Below, in pieces: positions 8,565-17,812 of a DNA stretch of 64,000 bases (position 1 is the first letter of the stretch; the number at the start of each line of letters is the position of its first letter). Under the pieces are notes generated by a model that was not told the DNA's origin, searched no databases, and was given only the letters and a program-made list of their open reading frames with translations. The DNA is from Pseudomonas sp. SDI (GTDB lineage Bacteria > Pseudomonadota > Gammaproteobacteria > Pseudomonadales > Pseudomonadaceae), in assembly GCF_003105155.1 (NCBI RefSeq), contig NZ_QETK01000024.1:18358-82357 (forward strand), in the 5' to 3' direction. The translations under genes and the position numbers were made by a program.

Positions 8565-9197
8565 ATGCAAGTCAAAAACCCCATCCTCGGTCTTTGCCAA
8601 ACGGCCAAGTTCGCCATCAGCGCCGCCAAAGTCGACCAGTGCCCGGACGATCAGGGTTATGAAGTCGCGTTCGCTGGCCGCTCGAATGCCGGCAAGTCCA
8701 GCGCCCTCAACACCCTGACCCACGCCAGCCTGGCCCGCACCTCGAAAACCCCAGGGCGTACCCAACTGCTGAACTTCTTCAGTCTGGACGATGAACGGCG
8801 TCTGGTCGACCTGCCGGGTTACGGTTATGCAAAAGTGCCGATTCCGCTCAAGCAGCACTGGCAGCGCCACCTGGAGGCCTACCTGGGCAGCCGCGAGTGT
8901 TTGAAGGGGCTGATTCTGATGATGGACGTGCGCCACCCGATGACCGACTTCGACAAGATGATGCTCGACTGGTCGCGCGCCAGCGGCATGCCGATGCACA
9001 TTCTGCTGACCAAGGCCGACAAGCTGACCTTCGGCGCAGCGAAGAACACCCTGCTCAAAGTGCAGTCGGAAATCCGCAAGGGCTGGGGCGACAGCGTGAC
9101 CATTCAGCTGTTCTCGGCGCCCAAGCGCCAGGGTATCGAAGAAGCCTACGGGGTCCTCGCGCGCTGGATGGAACTGGCGGACAAGCCCGCGGAATAA
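8565..9197 (+). CDS. engB: Ribosome biogenesis GTP-binding protein EngB (YihA/YsxC)
   Basis: 210-residue GTPase needed for assembly of the 50S subunit. G motifs are complete: G1 GRSNAGKS (about residues 38-45), G2 region SKTPGRTQ, G3 DLPGYG, and G4 TKAD near 148. The N-terminal extension is short, as usual for the family. Divergent from the broken cytochrome gene, with 193 bases of upstream sequence. Its 3' end faces the ErsA-like sRNA gene tail to tail. Confidence 0.95.
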   Translation: MQVKNPILGLCQTAKFAISAAKVDQCPDDQGYEVAFAGRSNAGKSSALNTLTHASLARTSKTPGRTQLLNFFSLDDERRLVDLPGYGYAKVPIPLKQHWQRHLEAYLGSRECLKGLILMMDVRHPMTDFDKMMLDWSRASGMPMHILLTKADKLTFGAAKNTLLKVQSEIRKGWGDSVTIQLFSAPKRQGIEEAYGVLARWMELADKPAE

Positions 9198-9202
9198 GGG
9201 CT

Positions 9203-9220
9203 GCCCGCCAAATCGCGGGC
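9203..9220. repeat. GC-rich hairpin between engB and ErsA
   Basis: GCCCGC pairs with GCGGGC across a six-base loop just after the engB stop. On the plus strand it is followed by A residues, not T, so it is not a standard intrinsic terminator for engB. Confidence 0.45.
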
Positions 9221-9351
9221 AAAAAAAACCCCGGACTTCGTATGGGGAGGGGGAAGTTCGGGGTTCAAGTTCCGGACCGCTAGGGCGGGGTCCAGATATC
9301 TGCCAACACTTAACACAACATAGGAGCATCGAAGGGCTTCACCAGCCATTC
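9221..9351 (-). ncRNA. ersA: ErsA-like small RNA (Spot 42 locus)
   Basis: The polA-engB gap holds a self-contained minus-strand transcription unit of about 131 bases. Its upstream end has an AlgU-type promoter. It ends in a 13-base-pair stem (AACCCCGAACTTC / GAAGTCCGGGGTT) with a pyrimidine-rich loop CCCCTCCCC and a run of eight T. The position between polA and engB is that of Spot 42 in enterobacteria and of ErsA in P. aeruginosa, an Hfq-dependent, envelope-stress-controlled sRNA of similar length. The exact 5' end is inferred from the promoter spacing. No open reading frame of note lies inside. Confidence 0.82.
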
Positions 9352-9357
9352 AGTTAC

Positions 9358-9385
9358 TCTGAGTCGTGGTTCACCGGTTTAGTTC
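9358..9385 (-). promoter_or_regulatory. AlgU (sigma 22)-type promoter of the ErsA-like sRNA
   Basis: On the minus strand GAACTA is followed after 17 bases by TCAGA, close to the sigma-22 consensus GAACTT-N16/17-TCTGA. It is placed so that transcription would begin about 6 bases downstream and run to the strong terminator at 9221-9265. Confidence 0.65.
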
Positions 9386-9410
9386 CGGGGCTTAAGAAAC
9401 TATTTGCGAT

Positions 9411-9478
9411 AGCGCCGGAAATTTCCGGCACTAATGGCCTCTCGCCAGAGGCCGCGCCGCGACGATATGCCGCGGCGC
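9411..9478. repeat. Three consecutive hairpins after polA
   Basis: Three separate inverted repeats follow the polA stop: GCGCCGCG/CGCGGCGC (9454-9478), GGCCTCT/AGAGGCC (9437-9453) and GCCGGAAATTTCCGGC-type (9411-9432). None has a T tract. They may stabilise the polA mRNA end or insulate it from the sRNA promoter just downstream. Confidence 0.6.
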
Positions 9479-9489
9479 CTACAGTCATT

Positions 9490-12303
9490 TTAGTGCGCTT
9501 CATCCCAGTTGGCGCCCACCCCGACGTCCACCACCAGTGGCACATCCAGGTTTGCCGCGCCGCTCATGTGCGGACGAATCGCCTCGCGCACCTGCTCGAC
9601 CAGGTCTTCGCGCACTTCCAGGACCAGTTCGTCGTGGACCTGGAGGATCACCCGAGCATCCAGCCCGGAGTCGTTCAGCCAGTTATCCACCGCCACCATT
9701 GCCCGCTTGATGATGTCGGCTGCGGTGCCCTGCATCGGCGCGTTGATCGCCGTACGTTCGGCGCCGGCGCGCTCCTGCGGCTTGTTCGAATGAATCGCCG
9801 GCAGGTACAGCCGACGGCCGAACAGCGTTTCGACATAGCCCTGATCCGCCGCCTGCTTGCGGGTGCGCTCCATGTACTCGCGCACGCCCGGATAGCGCGC
9901 GAAGTATTCGTCGATATAGGCCTTGGCCACCTTGGTGTCGACGCCGATGTCCTTGCCGAGTTTCTTCGCACCCATGCCGTAGATCAGGCCGAAGTTGATC
10001 GCCTTGGCGCTACGGCGCATGTCCGAGGTCACCTGGCCCAGCTCGACCTTGAACACTTCGGCGGCGGTGGCGGTGTGCACGTCCAGGCCATCGCGGAAGG
10101 CATTGAGCAGGCCTTCGTCACGCGACAGGTGGGCCATGATCCGCAGTTCGATCTGCGAATAGTCGGCCGCCAGCAGCTTGTAACCCGGCGGGGCAACGAA
10201 GGCCTGGCGAATACGCCGGCCTTCGGCGGTGCGCGCCGGGATGTTCTGCAGGTTCGGGTCGCTGGACGACAACCGCCCGGTGGCCGCCACCGCCTGGTGG
10301 TAGGAGGTGTGGATACGTCCGGTGCGCGGGTTGATCTGCTCCGGCAGGCGATCGGTGTAGGTGCTCTTGAGCTTACTCATCGAGCGGTACTGCATCAGCA
10401 CCTTGGGCAGTGGATAGCCTTCTTCGGCCAGTGCTTCGAGCACATCTTCGGCAGTGGACGGCTGGCCCTTGCCGGTTTTCTTCAGTACCGGCAGACCGAA
10501 CTTGTCGTAGAGGATCGCCCCCAACTGCTTGGGCGAACCGAGGTTGAACGGCTCGCCGGCCAGTGCGATGGCTTCCTGCTCCAACGCGGCCATCTTCTCG
10601 CCCAACTCGCCGCTCTGCACCTTGAGCAACTCGGCATCGACCAGTGCCCCCTGGCGCTCGATACGCGCCAACACCGGCACCAGCGGCATCTCGATGTCGC
10701 GGAGCACGCCGGCCAGGCTGGGAATTTCCGCCAGTTGGGCATGCAGCGTCTGGTGCAGGCGCAGGGTGATGTCGGCGTCTTCGGCGGCGTACGGGCCAGC
10801 CTGTTCCAGCGGGATCTGGTCGAAGGTCAGCTGCTTTGCGCCTTTGCCGGCGATGTCCTGGAAGCTGGTGGTGGTGTAGTCGAGGTACTTCAGCGCCAGG
10901 CTGTCCATGTCATGTCGGACGGCCGTGGAGTTCAGTACGTAGGATTCGAGCATGGTGTCAAAGGCGATGCCGCGCACGTGGATGCCCTGCTCGGGATCGC
11001 CGCCCAGGGCGCAGTTGGCCAGGATGTTCATGTCGAACTTGGCGTGCTGGCCGACCTTGAGCTTGTTCGGGTCTTCGAGCAGCGGCTTGAGCGCCCGCAA
11101 TACGCTGTCGCGGTCGAGCTGCGGCGGCGCGTCCGGGTAGCTGTGCATCAGCGGAATGTAGGCACCCTCGTGGGCCTGCACGGCGAACGACAGCCCCACC
11201 AACTGCGCCTGTTGCGCGTCGATGCCGGTGGTTTCGGTGTCGAAGGCGAACAGCTCGGCGGCTTCCAGCTTCTTCAGCCAGCGATCGAAGGTGGCCTGAT
11301 CGAGGATGGTCACGTAATCGGCCTGCACTGGCTCCGGCGCACTGAGCGGCGGCGCCTCGGCGGCCGCCTGCGGATCTGCGGCGGCGGTTGTCGCAGGTGC
11401 TGGCGCTGCCAGCTCCATGCGCTTGAAGTCGCGCTGCAGCTCGTCGACCCAGCTCTTGAACTCCATCTCGCGGTACAGCTCAAGCAGGGCTTCGCGGTCG
11501 GGCTCGGTGCACACCAGCGCGTCCACTTCGACGTCCAGTGCCACGTCCAGCTTGATGGTCGCCAGCTCGTAGGATAGGAACGCCGCATCGCGGTGCTCGG
11601 CGAGCTTGGCCGGCAGGGTCTTGGCGCCGCGAATCGGCAGCGTCGGAACCTTGTCGAGGTTCTCGTAGAGGTCGCGCAGGCCGCCGCCGATACCGGTCAG
11701 CAGGCCCACCGCGGTTTTTTCCCCAACCCCCGGCACGCCAGGAATGTTGTCGACCTTGTCGCCCATCAGCGCGAGGAAGTCGATGATGTGCTCGGGGCCG
11801 ACACCGAATTTCTCTTTCACCCCGTCAACATCCATCACGCTGCCGGTCATGGTGTTGACCAGGGTGACGTGGCCGTCGACCAGCTGGGCCATGTCCTTGT
11901 CGCCGGTGGAGATGATCACCGGGCGCCCAGCGGTGGCACTGCTGCGCGCCAGGGTGCCGATCACGTCGTCGGCCTCGACCCCTTCCACGCACAGCAGCGG
12001 GTAGCCGAGCGCGCGGACGCTGGCATGCAGCGGCTCGACCTGCACCCGCAGGTCGTCGGGCATGCTCGGGCGGTTGGCCTTGTACTCGGCGAACATTTCA
12101 TCGCGGAAGGTCCCGCCCTTGGCGTCGAATACCACCGCAAAGAGGCTGTCAGGGTACTGCCGGCGCAGGCTCTTGAGCATGTTCAGCACGCCTTTGACTG
12201 CACCGGTCGGCATCCCCTTGGAGGTGGTCAGCGGCGGCAGCGCGTGAAAGGCGCGGTACAGGTAGGAAGAACCGTCCACCAGGACGAGGGGAGCTTGGCT
12301 CAT
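9490..12303 (-). CDS. polA: DNA polymerase I
   Basis: 937 residues with the three classical parts. The N-terminal 5'-3' exonuclease ([14 protein letters not shown] at the start, [44 protein letters not shown]) is followed by a 3'-5' proofreading domain with [11 protein letters not shown], and then family A polymerase motifs ([14 protein letters not shown], motif [16 protein letters not shown], and [10 protein letters not shown]). All catalytic acidic residues are in place. A TTG start four codons upstream is possible, but ATG at 12303 ([11 protein letters not shown]) matches the family start. An Ala/Pro-rich linker lies near residues 300-325. Confidence 0.97.
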   Translation of the reverse strand: MSQAPLVLVDGSSYLYRAFHALPPLTTSKGMPTGAVKGVLNMLKSLRRQYPDSLFAVVFDAKGGTFRDEMFAEYKANRPSMPDDLRVQVEPLHASVRALGYPLLCVEGVEADDVIGTLARSSATAGRPVIISTGDKDMAQLVDGHVTLVNTMTGSVMDVDGVKEKFGVGPEHIIDFLALMGDKVDNIPGVPGVGEKTAVGLLTGIGGGLRDLYENLDKVPTLPIRGAKTLPAKLAEHRDAAFLSYELATIKLDVALDVEVDALVCTEPDREALLELYREMEFKSWVDELQRDFKRMELAAPAPATTAAADPQAAAEAPPLSAPEPVQADYVTILDQATFDRWLKKLEAAELFAFDTETTGIDAQQAQLVGLSFAVQAHEGAYIPLMHSYPDAPPQLDRDSVLRALKPLLEDPNKLKVGQHAKFDMNILANCALGGDPEQGIHVRGIAFDTMLESYVLNSTAVRHDMDSLALKYLDYTTTSFQDIAGKGAKQLTFDQIPLEQAGPYAAEDADITLRLHQTLHAQLAEIPSLAGVLRDIEMPLVPVLARIERQGALVDAELLKVQSGELGEKMAALEQEAIALAGEPFNLGSPKQLGAILYDKFGLPVLKKTGKGQPSTAEDVLEALAEEGYPLPKVLMQYRSMSKLKSTYTDRLPEQINPRTGRIHTSYHQAVAATGRLSSSDPNLQNIPARTAEGRRIRQAFVAPPGYKLLAADYSQIELRIMAHLSRDEGLLNAFRDGLDVHTATAAEVFKVELGQVTSDMRRSAKAINFGLIYGMGAKKLGKDIGVDTKVAKAYIDEYFARYPGVREYMERTRKQAADQGYVETLFGRRLYLPAIHSNKPQERAGAERTAINAPMQGTAADIIKRAMVAVDNWLNDSGLDARVILQVHDELVLEVREDLVEQVREAIRPHMSGAANLDVPLVVDVGVGANWDEAH

Positions 12304-12377
12304 GAGCAGAATCAACCTTTTCGGCGGGCCCGGCGCTAGAATGTCCGGAACATTGACGACAAAGGGACAAGGTTATC

Positions 12378-12665
12378 ATGCGTACGTTAAATCGCCTGTT
12401 GCTGCTCGGCCTGTTGGCCACTTTGCCTGTCGCGGGATTTGCGGCGGATGAAGCGCCTTCGGCCGATCCGGACGTCACCATTCGCCAGGAGGGCGACAAA
12501 ACCATTCAGGAATACCGGCAAAATGGCTTCCTGTATGCAATCAAGGTCACCCCCAAGGGCGGCAAGCCGTACTTCCTGGTACGCGCCGACGGTTCGGAGG
12601 GCAACTTCATTCGTTCCGACCAACCGGATATGCTGATCCCGTCCTGGAAAATCTTCGAGTGGTAG
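12378..12665 (+). CDS. DUF2782 family exported protein
   Basis: 95 residues with a clear Sec signal peptide (about residues 1-22, AGFAADE). A short beta-rich domain follows, of the kind found next to polA in pseudomonads (segments TIQEYRQNGFLYAIKVTP and KPYFLVRADGSEG). The function is unknown; the mature protein of about 73 residues should be periplasmic. Divergent from polA, 64 bases upstream of thrB and probably co-transcribed with it. Confidence 0.85.
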   Translation: MRTLNRLLLLGLLATLPVAGFAADEAPSADPDVTIRQEGDKTIQEYRQNGFLYAIKVTPKGGKPYFLVRADGSEGNFIRSDQPDMLIPSWKIFEW

Positions 12666-12729
12666 CAGCGACCTTTCTCATCAACCCGGCGCGGCCTTGC
12701 GGTCGCGCCCGAACGAGCAGTTTTTGACC

Positions 12730-13680
12730 ATGTCTGTCTTCACCCCACTGACCCGGCCTGAGCTGGAAACCTTTCTGGCGCCCTACGGACTGGGCCGCCT
12801 GCGGGACTTCCAGGGTATTGCCGCCGGTACCGAGAACAGCAACTTCTTCGTCAGCCTCGAACAGGGTGAGTTCGTCCTGACGCTGGTCGAACGCGGTCCG
12901 ATCCAGGACCTGCCGTTCTTCATCGAACTGCTCGACGTGCTGCACGACGACGACCTACCGGTGCCCTACGCGCTGCGTACCAGCGACGGCGTGGCGCTGC
13001 GCGAACTGGCGGGCAAGCCGGCGCTGTTGCAGCCACGGCTGCCAGGCAAGCACATCAAGCAGCCGAACAGCCAGCACTGCGCGCAGGTCGGCGATCTGCT
13101 CGGCCACCTGCATGTGGCAACCCGCGACAAGCTGCTGGAACGCAAGACCGACCGGGGCCTGGACTGGATGCTGGAAACCGGTGCCGAGCTGATGCCACGG
13201 CTCAACCCGGCGCAGCAGCAGTTGTTGCAGGACAGCCTGGACGAAATCGGCACGCTCAAGGCGCGGATTCTCGCGCTGCCACGGGCCAACCTGCATGGCG
13301 ACCTGTTCCGCGACAACGTGATGTTCGAAGGCACCCACCTGACCGGGTTGATCGACTTCTACAACGCCTGTTCCGGGCCGATGCTGTACGACGTGGCGAT
13401 CACCCTGAACGACTGGTGCTGCGACGACAGCGGGCAGATCGATGGTGTACTGGCGCGAGCGCTGCTCGGTGCCTATGCGGCGCGGCGGGCATTCACTGCG
13501 GCGGAAGCCGAGCTGTGGCCGGTGATGCTGCGCGTGGCCTGTGTACGCTTCTGGCTATCGCGTTTGATCGCAGCGGAATCGTTTGCCGGGATGGACGTGC
13601 TGATTCACGATCCGGCCGACTTCGAGGTGCGCCTGGCGCAGCGTCAGCAGGTTGAGGTTGGCCTGCCGTTTGCGCTTTGA
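12730..13680 (+). CDS. thrB: Homoserine kinase
   Basis: 316-residue enzyme of the aminoglycoside-phosphotransferase-like ThrB type found in Pseudomonas, which phosphorylates L-homoserine in threonine synthesis. Visible motifs are the N-terminal IAAGTENSNFFV, the catalytic-loop NLHGDLFRDNVMF (about residues 193-205) and the metal-binding LIDFYNACSGPMLYDVA. ATG at 12730 is chosen because the family begins with MSVFTPLTRPEL and an upstream in-frame ATG gives a non-conserved extension. Confidence 0.93.
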   Translation: MSVFTPLTRPELETFLAPYGLGRLRDFQGIAAGTENSNFFVSLEQGEFVLTLVERGPIQDLPFFIELLDVLHDDDLPVPYALRTSDGVALRELAGKPALLQPRLPGKHIKQPNSQHCAQVGDLLGHLHVATRDKLLERKTDRGLDWMLETGAELMPRLNPAQQQLLQDSLDEIGTLKARILALPRANLHGDLFRDNVMFEGTHLTGLIDFYNACSGPMLYDVAITLNDWCCDDSGQIDGVLARALLGAYAARRAFTAAEAELWPVMLRVACVRFWLSRLIAAESFAGMDVLIHDPADFEVRLAQRQQVEVGLPFAL

Positions 13681-13691
13681 CCCCTAAAAGC

Positions 13692-13715
13692 ATCGCGGGA
13701 CGAGTCGTCCCGCGA
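13692..13715. terminator. Bidirectional hairpin between thrB and znuA
   Basis: CGCGGGACGA pairs with TCGTCCCGCG almost without a loop in the 43-base gap between two convergent genes. It looks like half of a REP element used as a shared transcription end. Confidence 0.6.
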
Positions 13716-13723
13716 GAGGCCCC

Positions 13724-14656
13724 TCAGCGTTTCTCCAGGCACCCCGCCAAGCTATTCCCCAGGTTCTCCAGCAACTGCTCATAACCCCGAGCAGTCACTG
13801 GCAGTGTCCCACCCAGCGCATCCAGCTCGGCCAGCGTCACCGGCAGACCCGCCGTCAGCGTTTCGGCCAGGCGCGGCCGCAAGGGCGGCTCGCTGAACAC
13901 ACAGGTCTTGCCCACCGCCTGCAACCGCTGACGCATCGCCGCCACATGCTGCGCGCCTGGCTGCACTTCGGCGGCCACGCTGAACACGCCGCTGTGCTTC
14001 AAGCCATAGGTGGTTTCGAAATAGTCGAACGCTTCGTGGAAGACAAAGAACGGCTTGCCGGCGATCCCCTGCATGCGCGTCTTCAACCGCTGGTCCAGCG
14101 CATCCAGCCGCTGGTCAAAGGCCTTCAGGTTGCTTTGGTAGCGCGCCGCATTGGCCGGATCGGCCGCGCTCAAGTCGCTGGCCATCTTCGCCGCGATCAC
14201 CCGCGCGTTGTGCGACGACAGCCACAAGTGCGCGTCCAGGCTGCCGGGGCGGTGGTCGTGGTCATGCTCGTCGGCACCGTGCTCGTCATGCGCATCATGC
14301 GAATGGCTGTCTTCGCCAAAATGCCGCAGCTGCAAACCGGGGATCGTTTGCACCGCCACGCTCGGCTGGCTGCGCGAACTCAGCACGCGCGGCAGAAAAC
14401 CTTCCATATCCGGGCCGATCCAGTACAGCAGGTCAACCTGCGCCACCCGCCGTACGTCGGACGGGCGCAGCGCGTAGTGATGCGGCGAGGCGCCCGGCGG
14501 CAACAGCACTTCCGGGGTACCGACACCGTCCTGCACCGCTGCGGCAATCAACTGTAGCGGCTGGATGCTGGTGAGCACCCGCACCTCGGCCCGCGCCGGG
14601 GTCAACACGACCAGCGAGGCGACGAAAACGACAAAAAGGGCAAAAAATCGGGACAC
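13724..14656 (-). CDS. znuA: Zinc ABC transporter, periplasmic binding protein ZnuA
   Basis: 310 residues from a GTG start (MSRFFALFVVF). A Sec signal peptide ends near ARAEV. The fold is that of cluster A-I metal-binding proteins. Zn-ligand histidines are likely in PGASPHHYALRPSD (about 60), in DAHLWLSSHN and in VFHEAFDYFE. A His/Asp-rich loop (DSHSHDAHDEHG, then ADEHDHDH) is typical of zinc rather than manganese binding. The divergent zur gene and the znuCB genes complete the importer. An upstream open frame reaches far into zur and is not the start. Repression by Zur in high zinc is expected through the intergenic site. Confidence 0.93.
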   Translation of the reverse strand: MSRFFALFVVFVASLVVLTPARAEVRVLTSIQPLQLIAAAVQDGVGTPEVLLPPGASPHHYALRPSDVRRVAQVDLLYWIGPDMEGFLPRVLSSRSQPSVAVQTIPGLQLRHFGEDSHSHDAHDEHGADEHDHDHRPGSLDAHLWLSSHNARVIAAKMASDLSAADPANAARYQSNLKAFDQRLDALDQRLKTRMQGIAGKPFFVFHEAFDYFETTYGLKHSGVFSVAAEVQPGAQHVAAMRQRLQAVGKTCVFSEPPLRPRLAETLTAGLPVTLAELDALGGTLPVTARGYEQLLENLGNSLAGCLEKR

Positions 14657-14683
14657 GACAATCACTCGATGGGCCAGGAACGG

Positions 14684-14696
14684 GTAACATAATAAC
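14684..14696. promoter_or_regulatory. Possible Zur box between znuA and zur
   Basis: The AT-rich string GTAACATAATAAC stands in the 66-base GC-rich divergent promoter region. It resembles the GTTATAnTATAAC core of gamma-proteobacterial Zur boxes on one half and only loosely on the other. Confidence 0.45.
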
Positions 14697-14722
14697 GTCT
14701 CTCCACAGAACCGTCGCTGCCC

Positions 14723-15205
14723 ATGCCCATTACCCCGCTGGCCAACCGCCCCCACGACCACTCCCACTGCGTGCATAGTGCCCTGTCCGAGGCCGATACC
14801 TTGTGCGCGCGCCAGGGCCTGCGCCTGACGGCCCTGCGCCGGCGGGTGCTGGAACTGGTCTGGCAGAGCCACAAGCCGCTGGGCGCCTACGACATTCTTG
14901 GCGTACTGAGCGAGCAGGACGGCCGCCGCGCCGCGCCGCCGACCGTTTATCGGGCACTGGATTTCCTCCTCGAAAACGGCCTGGTGCACCGCATCGCCTC
15001 GCTCAACGCCTTCATGGGCTGCAGCCACCCGGAGCATGCGCACCAGGGCCAGTTCCTGATCTGCCGTAACTGCCACGTGGCCATCGAGCTGGAGCAGCCG
15101 AGCATCAGCGATGCCATCGTCGCCAGCGCCAGCGAAGTCGGTTTCAGCGTCGAAGCGCAGACCGTCGAAGTGGTCGGCCTGTGCGGCACCTGCCGGAGCG
15201 CCTGA
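14723..15205 (+). CDS. zur: Zinc uptake regulator Zur (Fur family)
   Basis: 160 residues. An N-terminal winged helix ([33 protein letters not shown]) is followed by a dimerisation domain with zinc ligands: [18 protein letters not shown] and the closing CGTC. The final cysteine pair and the CxxC near residue 115 form the structural zinc site. It represses znuABC when zinc is sufficient. Its stop codon overlaps the znuC start (ATGA at 15202-15205 region), so zur-znuC-znuB form one operon, divergent from znuA. Confidence 0.93.
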   Translation: MPITPLANRPHDHSHCVHSALSEADTLCARQGLRLTALRRRVLELVWQSHKPLGAYDILGVLSEQDGRRAAPPTVYRALDFLLENGLVHRIASLNAFMGCSHPEHAHQGQFLICRNCHVAIELEQPSISDAIVASASEVGFSVEAQTVEVVGLCGTCRSA

Positions 15206-15984
15206 TGAGCAACCCGTTGATTCGACTCGAGCGGGTCGGCGTGGCCTTCGCCGGCCAGGCCATCCTCGACAGCATCGACCTGAGCGTCGAGCCGGGGCAG
15301 ATCGTCACCCTGATCGGCCCCAACGGCGCCGGCAAGACCACCCTGGTGCGCGCCGTGCTCGGCCTGCTCAAGCCCGACAGCGGCAGCGTCTGGCGCAAGC
15401 CCAGGCTGCGCATCGGCTACATGCCGCAAAAGCTCCAGGTCGACCCGACCCTGCCGCTCTCGGTACTGCGCTTCCTGCGCCTGGTACCTGGGGTAGACCG
15501 TGCCGCCGCCATGGCCGCGCTCAACGAAGTGGGCGCCGAGCAGGTCATCGACAGCCCGATCCAGAACATTTCCGGCGGCGAGATGCAGCGGGTGCTGCTG
15601 GCTCGGGCGCTGCTGCGCAAACCTGAACTGCTGGTGCTCGACGAGCCGGTGCAGGGCGTCGACGTTGCCGGCCAGGCCGAGCTCTACAGCCTGATCACCC
15701 GCCTGCGCGACCGCCATGGCTGCGGCGTGCTGATGGTCTCCCACGACCTGCACCTGGTGATGAGCACCACCGACCAGGTGGTTTGTCTGAACCGCCACGT
15801 GTGCTGCTCCGGCCACCCCGAGCAGGTCAGCGGCGACCCGGCCTTTGTCGAGCTGTTCGGCAACCATGCGCCAAGCCTGGCGATCTATCACCATCATCAC
15901 GACCACGCCCATGACCTGCACGGTTCGGTGGTCGCCCCGACCCAGAGCGGTCACGTGCACGGAGACCACTGCAAGCATGGCTGA
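15205..15984 (+). CDS. znuC: Zinc ABC transporter ATP-binding protein ZnuC
   Basis: 259-residue ATPase with Walker [10 protein letters not shown] (about residues 36-44), signature ISGGEMQRV, Walker [13 protein letters not shown] and the H-loop VSHDLH. The C-terminus carries a histidine-rich tail ([10 protein letters not shown], then HVHGDHCKH) usual in ZnuC. The start overlaps zur by one base and the end overlaps znuB by eight bases, so translation is probably coupled. Confidence 0.95.
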   Translation: MSNPLIRLERVGVAFAGQAILDSIDLSVEPGQIVTLIGPNGAGKTTLVRAVLGLLKPDSGSVWRKPRLRIGYMPQKLQVDPTLPLSVLRFLRLVPGVDRAAAMAALNEVGAEQVIDSPIQNISGGEMQRVLLARALLRKPELLVLDEPVQGVDVAGQAELYSLITRLRDRHGCGVLMVSHDLHLVMSTTDQVVCLNRHVCCSGHPEQVSGDPAFVELFGNHAPSLAIYHHHHDHAHDLHGSVVAPTQSGHVHGDHCKHG

Positions 15985-16759
15985 TTTTCTGTTCTACGCC
16001 CTGCTCGCAGGCCTGGCCCTGGCGGTGGTCGCCGGCCCCCTCGGGTCGTTCGTGGTATGGCGGCGCATGGCCTATTTTGGCGACACCCTGTCCCACGCCG
16101 CGCTACTCGGCGTGGCCCTGGGCCTGGCGCTGGATGTCAGCCCAGCGCTGGCGGTCACCGTCGGCTGCCTGTTGCTGGCGATCCTGCTGGTGACGTTGCA
16201 ACAACGCCAGCCGTTGGCCTCCGATACCCTGCTGGGGATTCTCGCGCCGAGCACCCTGTCGCTCGGCCTGGTGGCCCTGAGTTTCATGCACGACGTGCGC
16301 ATCGACCTGATGGCCTACCTGTTCGGCGACCTGCTGGCGATCAGCCCTACCGATCTGGCGTGGATTCTCGGCGGTAGCGCCGCAGTATTGTTGCTGATTG
16401 TTGCGCTGTGGCGGCCGCTGCTAGCGGTCACCGTCCACGAAGAACTGGCACGGGTCGAAGGCCTGCCGGTGGCCGGCCTGCGCCTGGCACTGATGCTGCT
16501 GATTGCGGTGGTGATTGCCGTGGCGATGAAGATCGTCGGCGTGCTGCTGATTACCTCGCTGCTGATCATCCCGGCCGCTGCCGCCCAGCGCCACGCCCGC
16601 TCGCCCGAGCAGATGGCCCTCGGCGCCAGTGTGCTGGGGGTGATCGCGGTGTGCAGCGGGCTGGCGCTGTCCTGGTTCAAGGACACCCCGGCCGGGCCAT
16701 CCATCGTGGTCTGCGCAGCGGTGCTATTCTTGCTGAGCCTGGCCCTGCCGCGGCGCTAA
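15977..16759 (+). CDS. znuB: Zinc ABC transporter permease ZnuB
   Basis: 260 residues, very hydrophobic, with about eight predicted membrane helices as in the ABC-3 family. The conserved cytoplasmic loop appears as [19 protein letters not shown] near residue 30. Together with ZnuA and ZnuC it forms the high-affinity zinc importer. The start at 15977 ([12 protein letters not shown]) overlaps the znuC end. An in-frame ATG inside znuC would add a hydrophilic extension and is rejected. Confidence 0.95.
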   Translation: MADFLFYALLAGLALAVVAGPLGSFVVWRRMAYFGDTLSHAALLGVALGLALDVSPALAVTVGCLLLAILLVTLQQRQPLASDTLLGILAPSTLSLGLVALSFMHDVRIDLMAYLFGDLLAISPTDLAWILGGSAAVLLLIVALWRPLLAVTVHEELARVEGLPVAGLRLALMLLIAVVIAVAMKIVGVLLITSLLIIPAAAAQRHARSPEQMALGASVLGVIAVCSGLALSWFKDTPAGPSIVVCAAVLFLLSLALPRR

Positions 16760-16773
16760 GCCGGCTCGACCTG

Positions 16774-16817
16774 CGCAGGGTGCCACTGCCATGTGGCCGT
16801 GCCCTGCGACAATTTTT
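16774..16817 (+). terminator. Terminator after zur-znuCB
   Basis: CGCAGGG pairs with CCCTGCG and an inner GCCAC with GTGGC; the hairpin is followed by ACAATTTTT. It lies 15 bases after the znuB stop. Confidence 0.65.
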
Positions 16818-16905
16818 ATCGTGGCCGAACCCGGAAGAATGATTTTCCAGTCCGTGCGCTGGGTGTAGACTTGGCCGCTTTTTGCGCAAATAGAGAGTCG
16901 CAGGA

Positions 16906-17631
16906 ATGAAGCCGTTCGCCTCACGTTATCTGCTCCTGGCCGCGTTTTCCCTGGCTCTGGCTGCTTGTTCGAGCAAGCCGGCAGACACCGCCGCGCCCGT
17001 TACCCCGGATGCCTGGCAGCAGCTCGACCAGAGCATTGCCAGCAGCGAGCTGGCCACCGCCGAAGACCAACTGGCCGATTTGCAGGCGCAGGCGCCGAAC
17101 GACGCCCGCATCGAGCAGTTCCAGCGCCAGCTGGCCGAAGCCTATCTGCAGCGCAGCCAGATCGTCCTGCAGAAGGGCGATGTGAATGCGGCGGCCACCG
17201 CCCTCAGCCGTGCCCGGGCGCTGATGCCCAAGGCGCCAGCGCTGACCGGCGGGGTCAATGGCGCCATCGCCCAGGCGCGCAAAGACGAGCTGGACAAGGC
17301 CGAAGCAGCGCTCAAGGCGGCCGAAGCACGGCCGCAGGCCAAGGTGATCGACCCGACTGCGCCAAGCACGGTGGTGGCGCTGAAGATCAACAGGATTGGC
17401 GACTTGCGCCGGCAGCTCGACGACATCGCCACCGACGTCGTCAACTACCAGTGCGATGTGCTGTTCCAGGTGCCGCGCACCCAGGATTATCCGTGGCTGT
17501 CGACCCTGCTGGCCAAGCGCGTACACACGCGTAATGCCAACTTCGAGTTGAAGCAGTTGAAGGAAATCCACCGTAATCAGGCGGCGCAAGTGGTGTTGAC
17601 CTGTCGGAGCCTGACGGCGAAGCAGCCGTAG
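16906..17631 (+). CDS. Lipoprotein of unknown function (conserved after znuB)
   Basis: 241 residues. A lipoprotein signal ends in LAAC (Cys21) with SSKP after it, so outer-membrane sorting is likely. The middle (about 40-150) is helical and Ala/Gln-rich, with a TPR-like pattern (LATAEDQLADLQAQAPND, AAATALSRARALMP). The C-terminal part (TVVALKINRIGDLRRQLDD onward) is better conserved in appearance and contains two cysteines (NYQCDV and LTCRSL) that could form a disulfide. The family occurs in this position in other pseudomonads. No function is known to me. Confidence 0.8.
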   Translation: MKPFASRYLLLAAFSLALAACSSKPADTAAPVTPDAWQQLDQSIASSELATAEDQLADLQAQAPNDARIEQFQRQLAEAYLQRSQIVLQKGDVNAAATALSRARALMPKAPALTGGVNGAIAQARKDELDKAEAALKAAEARPQAKVIDPTAPSTVVALKINRIGDLRRQLDDIATDVVNYQCDVLFQVPRTQDYPWLSTLLAKRVHTRNANFELKQLKEIHRNQAAQVVLTCRSLTAKQP

Positions 17632-17812
17632 CGCCTGAAATTGACGAGGGCTGTGCGCCGGGCGCTCCATTGGGTGCGCCACTGATCGCGTTATTCCCAT
17701 AGTGCTGGTCAATTGCGAAATAAATGCTAAGAACCTCTATGCGAACAGGCTAAAATGCGCGACCCGGCTAAACGCCAGAGCCCATTTCCATGCGCCCCAC
17801 AAGGTTCGCTAC

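Noticed and set aside
8111..8629. A 172-codon minus-strand frame running from cytochrome c4 past the engB start
   Set aside because: It overlaps the engB start on the other strand and changes character throughout; only the part from 8371 contains protein-like sequence, which is the broken cytochrome described as a pseudogene.
9493..11577. 694-codon plus-strand frame antisense to polA
   Set aside because: It mirrors the third-codon-position GC of polA, is rich in Gly, Arg, Gln and His without domains, and the opposite strand encodes a complete polymerase. The same applies to long antisense frames at 21964-23844, 24647-26212, 26040-27704, 32782-34530 and 60599-62503.
13724..15076. Longer ZnuA start inside zur
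   Set aside because: The extension overlaps the zur gene and is not a signal peptide; GTG 14656 gives a normal Sec signal and family length.
17632..17812. A methionine riboswitch or S-box upstream of metN
   Set aside because: No S-box or SAM-riboswitch helices are recognisable, and such elements are not expected before metNIQ in pseudomonads; the gap shows only weak GC-rich hairpins.
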